Shown in pieces: positions 6,924 through 20,023 of a stretch of 64,000 nt of DNA; within the stretch, counting starts at the first letter, position 1; each line of letters opens with the position of its first letter. The DNA is from Helicobacter cetorum MIT 00-7128 (lineage in GTDB: Bacteria > Campylobacterota > Campylobacteria > Campylobacterales > Helicobacteraceae). The notes under the pieces are model-generated. The model was not told the DNA's origin. It worked only from the letters and a program-made list of their open reading frames with translations, and did no database searches. Made by a program: the position numbers and the translations under genes. The DNA is taken from positions 806,001 to 870,000 of the forward strand of contig NC_017737.1 in NCBI RefSeq assembly GCF_000259255.1, given 5' to 3'.

Positions 6924-9119
6924 ATGTATAAGTATTTGGCTGTATTTTTTTGTATTTGTGTGCCATTAATATTAAATGCTATGGATACCAAAACGCTCTC
7001 TAAAGTGCAAACCACTAAAAATCGTTTGAAAGCGTTTCCTAATAGCTATGAAGATGAGAGGGTGAAAAATTTCACAGGCAGTCGCACTATTATTTCTAAC
7101 AAGCAACTTAAAAAAACAGCCAATCAAAGCATTGAAGAGGCTTTGCAAAATGTGCCGGGCGTGCAGATTAGAAATAATACAGGCACTGGGGTTATGCCTA
7201 GTATTTCATTGCGTGGGTTTGGGGGCGGAGGTGCTGGGCATTCTAATGCGGGCTTATTTTTAGAAAATGGCGTGCCTATCACCCCAGCTCCGTATTCTAA
7301 AATCCAGCTTTCAGTCTTTCCTATTACTTTTCAAATGATTGATAGAATTGATGTGATTAAGGGTGGGGCGAGTGTGCAATATGGGCCTAACACTTTTGGT
7401 GGGGTGTTTAATTTCATCACTAAGGCCATACCGACTAAATGGGAAAATCAAGTGAGTGAGCGCATTACCTTTTGGGGTAAGTCTAAAAATGGCGGATTTT
7501 ATGACCCTAAATCTAAAAACCCCTTGGCTAACAACATGCTTTATAACACTTTTTTAAGAACAGGGGGCATGATAAACAAGCATTTTGGTATCCAAGCGAG
7601 TGCGAATTGGATTAAGGGGCAAGGCTTTAGAGACAATTCGCCCACCAATTTGCAAAACTACATGCTAGAAGGCTTGTATCAAATCAATAGTAATAATGTT
7701 TTAAAAATGTATTATCAGTATTATAATTCTTTTGCTAAGAACCCCGGCTCTTTAGCCATTAGAGACTATAAAGAAAATCGTTTCCAAAATTTACGCCCTA
7801 ATAACGCTCTATCAGGTAATTCCAAACGCTATGGCTTAGAGTATAAAAACACTTTTGGAGATAGCGATAAGGTCTATGGGGAGTTTAGTTTCAGCTATTT
7901 TACGCATGATATGAGTAGGGATTATGCTTTAGAAAGTAGCTTTATGAGTGTGAATCTAAACCCAAATATCGCCCCCATTTATTCTAAAGACACTAACACG
8001 ATACTTAATAACGCACGCCGTTATGTAGTGAATGCCTTTGAGCCTAAGCTCAAACTCTCTATCAATAACACACGCTATATCAAGCAAGATTTAGTGATGG
8101 GCTTAAGGTTTATGACAGAAGATACTTATGATACGCATGGGTTTAAAACCTCTAAGGGTGTTACTAAAGAAATGGGTTTGCCTACCAAATTATTGAATAA
8201 TTACACCGCATTTTATCTTTCTGATGAGATGAAATTTTTTAATGATAAGCTGGTTGTTGCCCCCGGATTTCGCTACACCTTTTTAAACTATCATTTTGTA
8301 GAAAATAAGGGAAGTAAAAAAACGCATTTTAATCAAATCAATCCTGCTGTCAATATCGCTTACAGACCTCTTAAAGGGCTTAATATCTATGCTAATTATA
8401 TGCGCTCTTACATTCCCCCACAATATAATCTCAATGGTTGGAACACGCATTATTTTCAAGTCTTTGATGAATTTGAGGCTGGGGCAAGATATGCTTTAAA
8501 TGACTTGTTAAGTTTTAATGCGAATTATTTTGCTATTTATGCCAATAACTATTATACGGGGCGTTATGCAAGCAGACCTGTAAATGCCCTCTCTCAAGGC
8601 GTGGAATTAGAATTGTATCTCAAGCCTATTAGAGGGCTTAATATCCATGCGTCTTACACTTATATAGATGCTAGAATCACGAATAATCGCTACCATGATG
8701 GGCAAGATATTAAGAATAAAAGACTTCCTTTCACTAGCCCTAATCAATTCGTATTAGATGCCAGCTATACTTACAAAGGCACGACTTTTGGCTTGAGCAG
8801 TTATTTTTATTCTCGTAGTTATAGCGATATTTTAAACCATGTTCAAGAAAAAACAATTATTTTGCACGAGCATAAAAAGGGCGAGTATGCCGGACTTTTT
8901 GAAAACCAAACTTATGGGATTTTGCCATGGTATTGGGTATGGAATATTCAAGTCTCTCAAGTCTTATGGGAGAGTGGCAGACAGCAAATCACAGCAAGTT
9001 TGCAAGTGAATAATCTCTTTAATATGAAATATTATTTTAGAGGTATTGGCACTTCATGGGGGGGCAGAGAGCCAGCTCCCGGAAGAAGTGTAACCGCATT
9101 AGTGAGTTATAATTTTTAA
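6924..9119 (+). CDS. TonB-dependent receptor, FecA-like (first copy)
   Basis: A 731-residue outer-membrane receptor with a signal peptide (MYKYLAVFFCICVPLILNA). The plug domain shows SIEEALQNVPGVQIR, RGFGGGGAG and DRIDVIKGGASVQYGPNTFG, and the 22-strand-type barrel ends in SYNF. It is closest to the HP0807-type iron receptors of H. pylori and clearly paralogous to the copy at 32.4 kb: the plug is very similar and the barrel loops differ. The substrate (ferric citrate, another ferric chelate, or nickel) cannot be decided from sequence. The Shine-Dalgarno site is weak (AGGG). The mrp-fecA neighbourhood is not that of H. pylori. Confidence 0.9.
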   Translation: MYKYLAVFFCICVPLILNAMDTKTLSKVQTTKNRLKAFPNSYEDERVKNFTGSRTIISNKQLKKTANQSIEEALQNVPGVQIRNNTGTGVMPSISLRGFGGGGAGHSNAGLFLENGVPITPAPYSKIQLSVFPITFQMIDRIDVIKGGASVQYGPNTFGGVFNFITKAIPTKWENQVSERITFWGKSKNGGFYDPKSKNPLANNMLYNTFLRTGGMINKHFGIQASANWIKGQGFRDNSPTNLQNYMLEGLYQINSNNVLKMYYQYYNSFAKNPGSLAIRDYKENRFQNLRPNNALSGNSKRYGLEYKNTFGDSDKVYGEFSFSYFTHDMSRDYALESSFMSVNLNPNIAPIYSKDTNTILNNARRYVVNAFEPKLKLSINNTRYIKQDLVMGLRFMTEDTYDTHGFKTSKGVTKEMGLPTKLLNNYTAFYLSDEMKFFNDKLVVAPGFRYTFLNYHFVENKGSKKTHFNQINPAVNIAYRPLKGLNIYANYMRSYIPPQYNLNGWNTHYFQVFDEFEAGARYALNDLLSFNANYFAIYANNYYTGRYASRPVNALSQGVELELYLKPIRGLNIHASYTYIDARITNNRYHDGQDIKNKRLPFTSPNQFVLDASYTYKGTTFGLSSYFYSRSYSDILNHVQEKTIILHEHKKGEYAGLFENQTYGILPWYWVWNIQVSQVLWESGRQQITASLQVNNLFNMKYYFRGIGTSWGGREPAPGRSVTALVSYNF

Positions 9120-9273
9120 GAGTGATTTATTTTATTTTGTTTTTGAGTAGGTGTTTTTAAGCAATCTATTGCCTAGTTATTGGGGGATTTATACAAGTTC
9201 TTTGATAAAATGGTATTATTAGTTTATTGTATCAAGTTTTTAGTTTTTAATGCCATTGTAAGTGATATTGTAT

Positions 9274-9317
9274 TATAATAGGCAATTCAAATTGAAGTTT
9301 CAATCTATTTTGAAACT
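9274..9317 (+). promoter_or_regulatory. Promoter and leader hairpin of the Hcp-like gene
   Basis: TATAAT at 9274-9279 is followed by a perfect 8-bp hairpin AGTTTCAA/TTGAAACT at 9296-9317 in the predicted leader, 24 bases before the ATG at 9342. Confidence 0.5.
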
Positions 9318-9341
9318 AAAGTTAGGATATTGAGGAACGCA

Positions 9342-10319
9342 ATGATAAGCAATTTAACGAGAAAATTAAGTTTGATGTTGTTAATGGCAGTGGGTGGAGC
9401 TAGTGTTTTGGGAGCTATAACCCCTGCAGACTTGCTAAAAAAGGGCGATGAGAGCTTAAAGAATGGGCATTATAAGCAAGCTGTGTCTTTCTATGCTAAG
9501 GGTTGTGAGCTAAGAAATGGTGTTAGCTGTGCGAGCTTAGCCTCTATGTATGAAGATGGCGAGGGCGTAGAAAAGAGCTACCCTAAAGCGATTTCTTACT
9601 ATAAAAAGGGTTGTGAGCTAAGAAATGGTGTTAGCTGTGCGAGCTTAGCCTCTATGTATGAAGATGGCGAGGGCGTAGAAAAGAGCTACCCTCAAGCGAT
9701 TTCTTACTATAAAAAGGGTTGTGAGCTAAGAAATGGTGTTAGCTGTGCGAGCTTAGCCTCTATGTATGAAGATGGCGAGGGCGTAGAAAAGAGCTACCCT
9801 AAAGCGATTTCTTACTATAAAAAGGGTTGTGAGCTAAAGGGTGCTGTAAGTTGTTCTAGCTTAGGGTATATGTATTTTAAGGGTATGGGTGTTGAAAAAG
9901 ATTACAAACAAGCTTTTGAATTTAGTAAGCAAGCATGCACACTCAAATATGGGTTTGGCTGTCATTTAGTAGGATATATGTATCGTGATGGTAAGGGTAT
10001 TTCAAAAGACCTTAATCAAGCATTTGTATTCTTTAAAAAAGGTTGTCATTTGAAAAATGCCTCAAGCTGTGCGAGCTTAGGATATATGTATGAGAATGGT
10101 GAAGGTGTGGAAAAGAACCATAGACTCGCATTGCCATTTTATGCTAAGGGTTGCCATTTAAAAGATGAGAGCAGTTGCCATAATCTAGGAACGATGTATT
10201 ATAATGGTAGGGGCGTAGAAAAAGATATTGCTAAGGCAGTTACTTTCTATGAACAAGGGTGCAATCTGGGCTTTAAGGATAGCTGTAAGGCACTACAAGA
10301 AATTAAGGCTAAAAAATAA
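9342..10319 (+). CDS. Hcp-family secreted Sel1-repeat, cysteine-rich protein
   Basis: A 325-residue protein with a signal peptide (MISNLTRKLSLMLLMAVGG, cleaved near VLGA) and about eight Sel1-like repeats of 36 residues. Each repeat carries the Hcp pattern A-x-KGC-x6-SC-x2-L, whose paired Cys form a disulfide within the repeat. Three consecutive repeats (9498-9821) are almost identical at DNA level. Hcp proteins of H. pylori are secreted, immunogenic and bind beta-lactam-like ligands; the specific paralogue is not clear. GAGGA before ATG 9342 supports this start over the TTG at 9330. Confidence 0.9.
   Translation: MISNLTRKLSLMLLMAVGGASVLGAITPADLLKKGDESLKNGHYKQAVSFYAKGCELRNGVSCASLASMYEDGEGVEKSYPKAISYYKKGCELRNGVSCASLASMYEDGEGVEKSYPQAISYYKKGCELRNGVSCASLASMYEDGEGVEKSYPKAISYYKKGCELKGAVSCSSLGYMYFKGMGVEKDYKQAFEFSKQACTLKYGFGCHLVGYMYRDGKGISKDLNQAFVFFKKGCHLKNASSCASLGYMYENGEGVEKNHRLALPFYAKGCHLKDESSCHNLGTMYYNGRGVEKDIAKAVTFYEQGCNLGFKDSCKALQEIKAKK
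9498..9821 (+). repeat. Three near-identical 108-bp tandem repeats in the Hcp gene
   Basis: Units start at 9498, 9606 and 9714, each with AAGGGTTGTGAGCTAAGAAA. I see one base difference (CCTAAAGCG versus CCTCAAGCG, Lys to Gln) in the middle copy. The repeat length of 36 codons keeps the frame, so copy-number change would add or remove whole Sel1 units. Confidence 0.9.
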
Positions 10320-10821
10320 CTTTTAATAGAGGAGGGGGAACTTTTTAATAAGAGGGCTTGGGGTTTTAGCAAAAAAACTTTTTTTGGCTCTTATTCTTTT
10401 TGAACTTCTTTTCATCGCTTTGTTTTTAATTGGTAATTTAAGTTTTTTAGAGATAGTTTTTTATGCGTGAAATATTTTATTAAAGCTTATCTTAAAATAT
10501 AGTCTTATTAAAATGGTTTGGGTAATTCTATTTGGTGGTATAGTTATGGCAACAGATAAGCATCTGTATGGGAATTTTTGACAAAAATATGATAAATTGA
10601 TATTTTTAGGTGCATGAAGATGTTTTGATAATTGATATTTGGCTAAAGTGGTCTTGAAATATTTTATTGCAATAAATATAAGAGCTTTTTAAAAGATATT
10701 CTTTGTGTCGTTTGAATTTTTTCTTATTATAAAGTCTTTCCAATCAATACTGATTAGGTTAAGTCGGTATTATTTTGGCATAACCTTGACACTTAAGGAT
10801 TAATGATAATTTTTAAGATAT
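10320..10821. other. 500-bp intergenic stretch without a recognised gene
   Basis: AT-rich. It holds two small hairpins (ACAGAT/ATCTGT at 10552-10567; AATACTGA/TCGGTATT at 10746-10771) and an 11-codon reading frame from 10546 that overlaps the first hairpin. No clear promoter, RNA gene or protein is seen. Confidence 0.5.
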
Positions 10822-11330
10822 TTAACAATCTTTATGATGAGCTTGGCTTAATAGTCCAAAAATTTTAAGCATTTCTAGGAATATAAAAGCGTTGGTTTGA
10901 TTAATGGTTAAAATAGCATGTTCTTTAAGTGTAGCCGTTCTATCTAGTAGTTGTGTGGAAGTTTTTAGTTCTAAAATAGAAAAGCAATAATAGAGCATCG
11001 CTTGAGTTTTAGAGCCATATTGTTGCTCTCTTATAACAATTTCGCTTAGTTGATTATCGCTAAAAGAGCAAATAAGCAAAGGATAAGAAATATGCGAGAG
11101 TTCAAAATCTAAACCATTAAATTTATGCACTCTCAAACCTTTCTCTTGTGATAATAAAGCAATCTTCTATAAATTGTTCTTGTTTTTCTAAATATGTTAG
11201 AGTATTTTCTAAACTTTCTAGGCTAATCAAATTTAATTGTTTGGCATAATAAATAATTTCACTCAATTCATAAAGCGTTTTTCTTTGCCATTAGCTCCTA
11301 AAAAATGAAATTTTTCGTCTTTTAAAGTAG
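10822..11330 (-). pseudogene. Broken downstream gene of a decayed restriction-modification locus
   Basis: Minus-strand fragments in two frames. One reads YELSEIIYYAKQLNLISLES and continues to ITRERFESA. The next, in a shifted frame, begins at 11136 as RVHKFNGLDFELSHISYPLL and runs to 10822. The frame break is near 11130, and another lies near 11285 (GANGKEKR then a shift). The position after a methyltransferase remnant suggests the endonuclease or a C-terminal specificity part. No nuclease motif is recognised. Confidence 0.6.
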
Positions 11331-12522
11331 TGAGTTCAAATTTCTCTTTATCCTTAATAGGAACATCATAACCGATTTACGCCACTCTATATAGTGCTTT
11401 AAGCTAAAAGGGATTTTTCTAGTCGCTGTAGAAATACCATAATCACTAAAAGCATGCCTAATTTTCACACGCACTTTGCCTGAAATGGAAGTTAAAGGAA
11501 TGGGTATTTCAATCACTTTTTTAGTAGTATCAACTTTAATCAAACTCACAATTATGTCCTTGAAACAATGTTTTAAAATATTCTAAACGCACTCTTTTAT
11601 CTTTCAAGAAAGTGTCTTTAATCTTTAAAAAAGCAAAATTATCAATTACAATATCTAAATTGCCAAAATAATAAGGGATTTTAGGGGCGATTTCTTTAAA
11701 ATGATGGATATACTGATAATAAATCAATTTATCTTAACTGTCATACCGCATTTTACTTGGTGCTTTTAAAAAAGTTTTGTTGTGCTTTAAGGCGTTAATC
11801 TTGCTATAGGGAAAAAATAGCCTACACACTCACTAACCTTTTTAGCGTTAGGGTAAATATCGTTTGCTATATAATCAAAATCGTTTAAATATAGCGTGGT
11901 ATTATGGTCGGTTTTAAACATATTGCCCTTGTTGATACAAGGCTATCACAATAGGAAACTCGTTGCTAAAGTGCTTAGAAGAAATAATAAGGGCATCTAA
12001 AAGTGTGTAATTATCCTTAAATTGCTTTAATGCCTTAAAATTAGTCTCTTTAATGAGATAAGATAAAGGGTGTAACACGCAAATAAAAGCCGGTTTTAAA
12101 ACCACAAAAGATTTTAAAAAACTTACCCCTAAATCTCGGGCTTTTAAATCGTTGTCTATTTCAAAATTAAAATTCTTACTTTTAATATCTTGTTTGTTGA
12201 AAGAAGTTTTATCATTATAGGGGGGATTACCCACAATAATTAAAGGCTCGTTTTCACTAATGCCATAATTCTCTCTCTTAGGATTAACTAATGCATTACA
12301 TACTAAGGCATTGCAATTAGGGTCAATATCCGCCCCTATTTTTTTAGAATGATTAAGGCTTAAAAACTCCATACCGCCACAAGCGGTATCTAAAAGAGTG
12401 TAATTTTTAATATTTACATGCTTTTTTAAAAGCTTATAAGCACAATCTACCAGATAAGGGGGCGTTTGAAAGCCTTAAAAATTCACGCTCTCTTGTTTGG
12501 TTAAATGTTTAGGGGTTGTGAT
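11322..12522 (-). pseudogene. N6-adenine DNA methyltransferase pseudogene
   Basis: Reading the minus strand just after gyrB: TTPKHLTKQESVNF, a stop (TAA at complement 12475-12477), then GFQTPPYLVD (motif X), LLDTACGGMEF (motif I), GADIDP (motif II), IVGNPPYND (motif IV) and IVIALYQQG. The frame then shifts near 11920 into NMFKTDHNTTLYLND, with further stops and shifts near 11800, 11735 and 11545. In-frame pieces at 11914-12372, 11536-11727 and 11322-11549 are relics. The expected start codon is ATC (complement 12520-12522) eight bases from an AAGGA, where ATG would be expected. H. pylori has putative type II enzyme genes in the matching position behind gyrB. Confidence 0.85.
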
Positions 12523-12531
12523 AAATTTTCC

Positions 12532-15988
<3,457 letters not shown>

Positions 15989-16020
15989 AATAAGTGTCTT
16001 CCTTGAAAATTTTATCTTAT

Positions 16021-16029
16021 ATTATAGCA
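16021..16029 (-). promoter_or_regulatory. Extended -10 of dnaN-gyrB
   Basis: The minus strand reads TGcTATAAT, 33 bases before the dnaN ATG. Confidence 0.7.
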
Positions 16030-16042
16030 TAAAAGGGCTTTG

Positions 16043-17092
16043 TTAGGGGTTTAGGCGTATTCCTATGCCTAGGCGATTAGAATAGACATCATATTCATAG
16101 AGTCCATCACCATAACCATTAAACCACTGCGCATAAATCCCCACATAAGGATTAATGCGATAGGTATAGCCCAAGCGAAACGCTCCATGCCAACGCTTAT
16201 AGCGCCAATATTGTGTAAAAATATCATAAAGTTGCAATTCAAAATGATGGCGTCCACGCCGATAATCAATTTTAGCGTTGCCATAACCCATATAATCAAT
16301 TAAATTAGGATTAGATTGATTATATGGGATATAAGGCCAATAGGCAACCATAATTTTTAGCCCTCCCTTTTTCCATACTAAGCGAAATACCGGGCGCTGA
16401 CCTGCACTCACAGAACGGCATCCCCCCCAACGCACATTTTTTTGTCCGTTATAATCTTTGACTTCAACAGGCTGTCCGGGAAATTGGTTTTCTGGCTTTC
16501 CTTGGCTAAAGGGTTGATAGCATGCAGCCCCGCCTACGCCATTAGAGATATGTTGCCAACCTATCCATAGCTCAGCAAAATTCCCAATTTTACCTCCAAA
16601 AGGTTCAAAGTTGATAGGATAGACATAGATGAGCTCTGGCATATAATTAACCATACGCATAGGAGCAGATTGTGGGTCATTATAGATTTGAAACCAATTG
16701 GTTTGGGTGTAGGCTAAAAACAATGTGCCTTTAGTCCAAAGAAGATGTTTGAAAACGGGCATTTTAAAACTAATTTGGAATTTAAAATCGTTCCTTTGAT
16801 AGGGGTTGATATTGGGGTGATACCATTCATAAATGGGGGTAAAGCTATGATAAATGGGTAAAAAATAAGTGCCTTGATAATCAATAAGTTCTAAATACCT
16901 TTTAGCAAATCTTGCCCAAGATTTTTCTTTAGGAGTTTCTTTTGGGGCAAGATACCAAGCGTTGTCTAAATTATTTTTAGTTCTAATAAGATGTAAATCT
17001 TGTTTGCGTAAATAATAATCATAGTCTAAATCAGATTTTTTGCCTTGTAATTGGCAAGCTATGAGAAAAAAACATAAAAATTTTATGCGCAT
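16043..17092 (-). CDS. pldA: Outer-membrane phospholipase A (OMPLA)
   Basis: A 349-residue outer-membrane lipase with an N-terminal signal sequence (MRIKFLCFFLIACQLQG) and a 12-strand barrel. The catalytic motif WQHISNG holds His181 and Ser183, matching the His-x-Ser-Asn-Gly of OMPLA. In H. pylori PldA helps acid tolerance and colonisation, and its expression is phase-variable through a C/G tract. Here a G7 run (C7 on the plus strand, 16422-16428) lies in the coding sequence at VRWGGCR and the frame is intact (on). It follows the two transporter genes on the minus strand. Confidence 0.93.
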   Translation of the reverse strand: MRIKFLCFFLIACQLQGKKSDLDYDYYLRKQDLHLIRTKNNLDNAWYLAPKETPKEKSWARFAKRYLELIDYQGTYFLPIYHSFTPIYEWYHPNINPYQRNDFKFQISFKMPVFKHLLWTKGTLFLAYTQTNWFQIYNDPQSAPMRMVNYMPELIYVYPINFEPFGGKIGNFAELWIGWQHISNGVGGAACYQPFSQGKPENQFPGQPVEVKDYNGQKNVRWGGCRSVSAGQRPVFRLVWKKGGLKIMVAYWPYIPYNQSNPNLIDYMGYGNAKIDYRRGRHHFELQLYDIFTQYWRYKRWHGAFRLGYTYRINPYVGIYAQWFNGYGDGLYEYDVYSNRLGIGIRLNP

Positions 17093-17101
17093 TACAAGTC
17101 C

Positions 17102-18430
17102 TTATTTAAATTGCAATAAAAAAATTGCCAAAATTACAATAGGTGCGATAAAGCGCACGCTAAAATGCCATATTTCAAACAAAGTTTTATTAAGAAAGTG
17201 CTTGGTTGCTTGCAAGGACTTACTTTTATTTAAAAGCCAACCAACAAACAAGACAGAAAATAATCCTCCTAATGGCATTAAAAAAGAAGAGGTTAAAAAA
17301 TCTATCCAAGCAAAGACATTTTTATTAGCAAAACTCAAAGATTTAGCATAGCGCTCATCTATAGAGAAAATGACTAAGACGCCTAAAAGATATACTACCA
17401 TGCCTAATACTAATGAGGCTTTGGTGCGTGAAAAATTAAAGCGATTGATGAGATAAAGCACTAAAGGTTCTAAAAGCGATACGGTGGAAGTAATCCCAGC
17501 AAAAGCAAGAGCTAGAAAGAAAAAAAGCGAAATAATCTGTCCGCTCATTCCCATTTCAGAAAAAATCAAAGGTAAAGATACAAAAACTAGACCCGGCCCT
17601 TGAGCTACATCTACATGATGTTCAAATACAAAAGTAAAAATCATTACTCCAGCAATTAAAGAGATTAAAATACCGGGCAAGATAATATAAAGCGAGCTTT
17701 TAAGTAAATTTTCTTTTTCAGGTGTGAAAGCGGAATAGGTAATAATAGTGCCTACCCCTAAACTCAAAGAAAAGAACATTTGTCCTAAAGCGTCCATAAA
17801 CACCTTAAAATCAATTTTTTGAAAATCAAAACTAAATAAATAATGAATAGCTTTGGGTAAGCTTTCTAAAGTTATCGCATAGATTAAAAGCCCTATAAAA
17901 ATAATAAACAATAAAGGCATAAGCACCATGCTTAATTTTTCAATCCCTTCTTTTATGCCTTTAGAAACAAACCATATTGTAGGGAATAAGCACGCACTAA
18001 AGCCAATAATTTGCCAAGTTAAATTATTGTTTTGGAGCAGATTAAATTGTGCTTTGGCTTGTTCTAAATCTTTGGGTAAGTCAAAAGTAACCACAAAGAG
18101 ATAATAAAGTACCCAACCTAACACCACCGCATAAAAGGATAAGATGAGCGGGCCACCTAAGAGAAAAATAGAAGTGAATTTATAGTATTTTTTGTGCTTT
18201 AAATCTAAAGTTTCATAATTAGAAACCACATCTTTTTTACCTAAACTTCCAATAACCATATCCACTAAAAGCATAGCAATGCCTAGACTTAGAGTTAGCA
18301 CTAAGTATAAAAGCACAAACGCACTCCCTCCATTAGTGCCAACCATATAGGGAAAGCGCCAAATATGCCCTAGTCCTATAGAGCTACCTAAAGTAGCCAA
18401 AATAAAGCCTAGTTTAGAGAATTTTCCCAT
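17102..18430 (-). CDS. Sodium:neurotransmitter-symporter-family transporter (downstream copy)
   Basis: A 442-residue inner-membrane protein of the SNF/NSS family, usually Na+-coupled amino-acid uptake. Eleven to twelve membrane spans are visible. TM1 carries the signature LGSSIGLGHIWRFPYMVG, with the unwound GSS-IG site that binds Na+ and substrate. It lies 17 bases after its paralogue and 9 bases before pldA, suggesting one transcript. The substrate is unknown; it corresponds to HP0498. Confidence 0.93.
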   Translation of the reverse strand: MGKFSKLGFILATLGSSIGLGHIWRFPYMVGTNGGSAFVLLYLVLTLSLGIAMLLVDMVIGSLGKKDVVSNYETLDLKHKKYYKFTSIFLLGGPLILSFYAVVLGWVLYYLFVVTFDLPKDLEQAKAQFNLLQNNNLTWQIIGFSACLFPTIWFVSKGIKEGIEKLSMVLMPLLFIIFIGLLIYAITLESLPKAIHYLFSFDFQKIDFKVFMDALGQMFFSLSLGVGTIITYSAFTPEKENLLKSSLYIILPGILISLIAGVMIFTFVFEHHVDVAQGPGLVFVSLPLIFSEMGMSGQIISLFFFLALAFAGITSTVSLLEPLVLYLINRFNFSRTKASLVLGMVVYLLGVLVIFSIDERYAKSLSFANKNVFAWIDFLTSSFLMPLGGLFSVLFVGWLLNKSKSLQATKHFLNKTLFEIWHFSVRFIAPIVILAIFLLQFK

Positions 18431-18447
18431 AGCGATTTATAATAGTC

Positions 18448-19776
18448 TTAAGATAATTTGCTTGCCCAAATAGAAAGCACGATTAGGGGCGTAACATATT
18501 TGAGTAGAAAATACCAAGCCTCAAAGAGTTTAGGGCTTAAAAAATGCGCACTAAAAGAGCGCACTTTTTCTTTGCTTAAAACCCAGCCTATAAAAATAAA
18601 TGACGCAACCCCGCCTAATGGCATAATGATAGTGCTTGAGATGAAATCTAGCCAATCAAAGAGATTTTTTCCAAAAAAACTCAAGGACTCTTTGTAGTCA
18701 TTATGTAGTGAGAAAATCAAAACTACACCCACAATAAAAATCAGAGCGATTACACCCCAAGTAGCCAAAGAGCGTTTGCACTGATATTTATCAGTAAAAT
18801 ACATAACACTTGGTTCTAATAACGCCACCGTAGAAGTTATTCCAGCAAAGGCAAGAGCTAGTAAAAAAAGCACAGAAACCACAATGCCAATAGTTCCCAT
18901 TTTGCCAAAAACTACCGGTAAAGAAGTGAATATTAGCCCTGTGCCTTGAGAAATATTAGCCCCATGTTCAAAAACGAAAGTAAAAATCATAAGCCCTGCA
19001 ACAAGCGAAATAACAATTCCAGAAATAACGACCCAAAGCGTGCTTTTAAGCAAGTCTTGAGTTTTTTCAGTTGAGGCAGCATAAGCAATATTAATCCCTA
19101 GCCCAATACTTAATGAAAAGAAAACTTGTCCCAAAGAAGAAGTAAAGACTTGAGGGGTCAAATCGTGTGGCTTGAAATCAAACATAAAATGAAAGGCTTT
19201 AGAAAAAGAATCTAAAGTCATCGCATAAAAGAGTAAGCCAAAAAAGGTTGCAAAAAGTAGGGGCATTAAAACTAAATTAAGCTTTTCAATACCCTCTTTA
19301 ATCCCCCTAGATACAATCAAACCGGTTAAGCCTAATACGCTAAATAGCCCTATGATTTGCAAATTTAGAGATTGCAAAGTGTTGTTGAAAATCTGCTCAG
19401 ATTCTTGAATGTTTGTAGGTAGATTAAAGCTAATATCCACCAAATAATAGAAAACCCAACCCAAAATAGTGCCATAAAAAGTTAGCACCAATGGGCCAGA
19501 GATAAGTAATAAGCCCGCATACTTCCAACGCTTTTTAGGACTTGGGTCTAGCTCTTTAAAAGCTTCTGTGGGGTTTTTTTGCGTGCTTTGACCTAGGAGC
19601 ATTTCTGCAATAAACATGACCGCACCAATGCTTAAAGATAAGAATAAGAACAAAAGCACAAAAGCGCCTCCGCCACTCACTCCTGCCACATAGGGAAAGC
19701 GCCAAATATGTCCCAAACCTATCGCACTCCCTAAAGCTGCCAAAACAAATCCTATTTTTGAAAAATGACCACCCAT
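18448..19776 (-). CDS. Sodium:neurotransmitter-symporter-family transporter (upstream copy)
   Basis: A paralogue of the next gene, also 442 residues. TM1 is LGSAIGLGHIWRFPYVAG and the later GTGLIFTSLPVVFGKMG loop matches its neighbour. The tandem pair (HP0497/HP0498 in H. pylori) may form hetero-oligomers or differ in substrate; sequence alone does not decide. The start ATG at 19776 is preceded by a weak purine-rich site. Confidence 0.93.
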   Translation of the reverse strand: MGGHFSKIGFVLAALGSAIGLGHIWRFPYVAGVSGGGAFVLLFLFLSLSIGAVMFIAEMLLGQSTQKNPTEAFKELDPSPKKRWKYAGLLLISGPLVLTFYGTILGWVFYYLVDISFNLPTNIQESEQIFNNTLQSLNLQIIGLFSVLGLTGLIVSRGIKEGIEKLNLVLMPLLFATFFGLLFYAMTLDSFSKAFHFMFDFKPHDLTPQVFTSSLGQVFFSLSIGLGINIAYAASTEKTQDLLKSTLWVVISGIVISLVAGLMIFTFVFEHGANISQGTGLIFTSLPVVFGKMGTIGIVVSVLFLLALAFAGITSTVALLEPSVMYFTDKYQCKRSLATWGVIALIFIVGVVLIFSLHNDYKESLSFFGKNLFDWLDFISSTIIMPLGGVASFIFIGWVLSKEKVRSFSAHFLSPKLFEAWYFLLKYVTPLIVLSIWASKLS

Positions 19777-19975
19777 TTTATATCTTGCTAACTCCCTAGA
19801 TTTCTAACATTATGTTAAATGTGTTGTTGTTTTTGTTGTTAGTTTTTAAAAAATCCTAAGCGAATGGCAAGTAAATCTACTTAAAAAATCTACTTAAATT
19901 AAAGGGATAAATCTAACAAAAATGCCCTAATTATACTACATTTAACTGAGTATTGTATAATTTGGCGCACTCTTT

Positions 19976-19981
19976 TTTGAG
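19976..19981 (+). promoter_or_regulatory. -10 box of the ybgC gene
   Basis: TATTGTATAAT, 42 bases before the ybgC ATG. It lies between divergent genes. Confidence 0.6.
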
Positions 19982-20023
19982 TAAATTTAGGTTGGTTAGG
20001 TCATATAGAATAGAAAGGGATTA

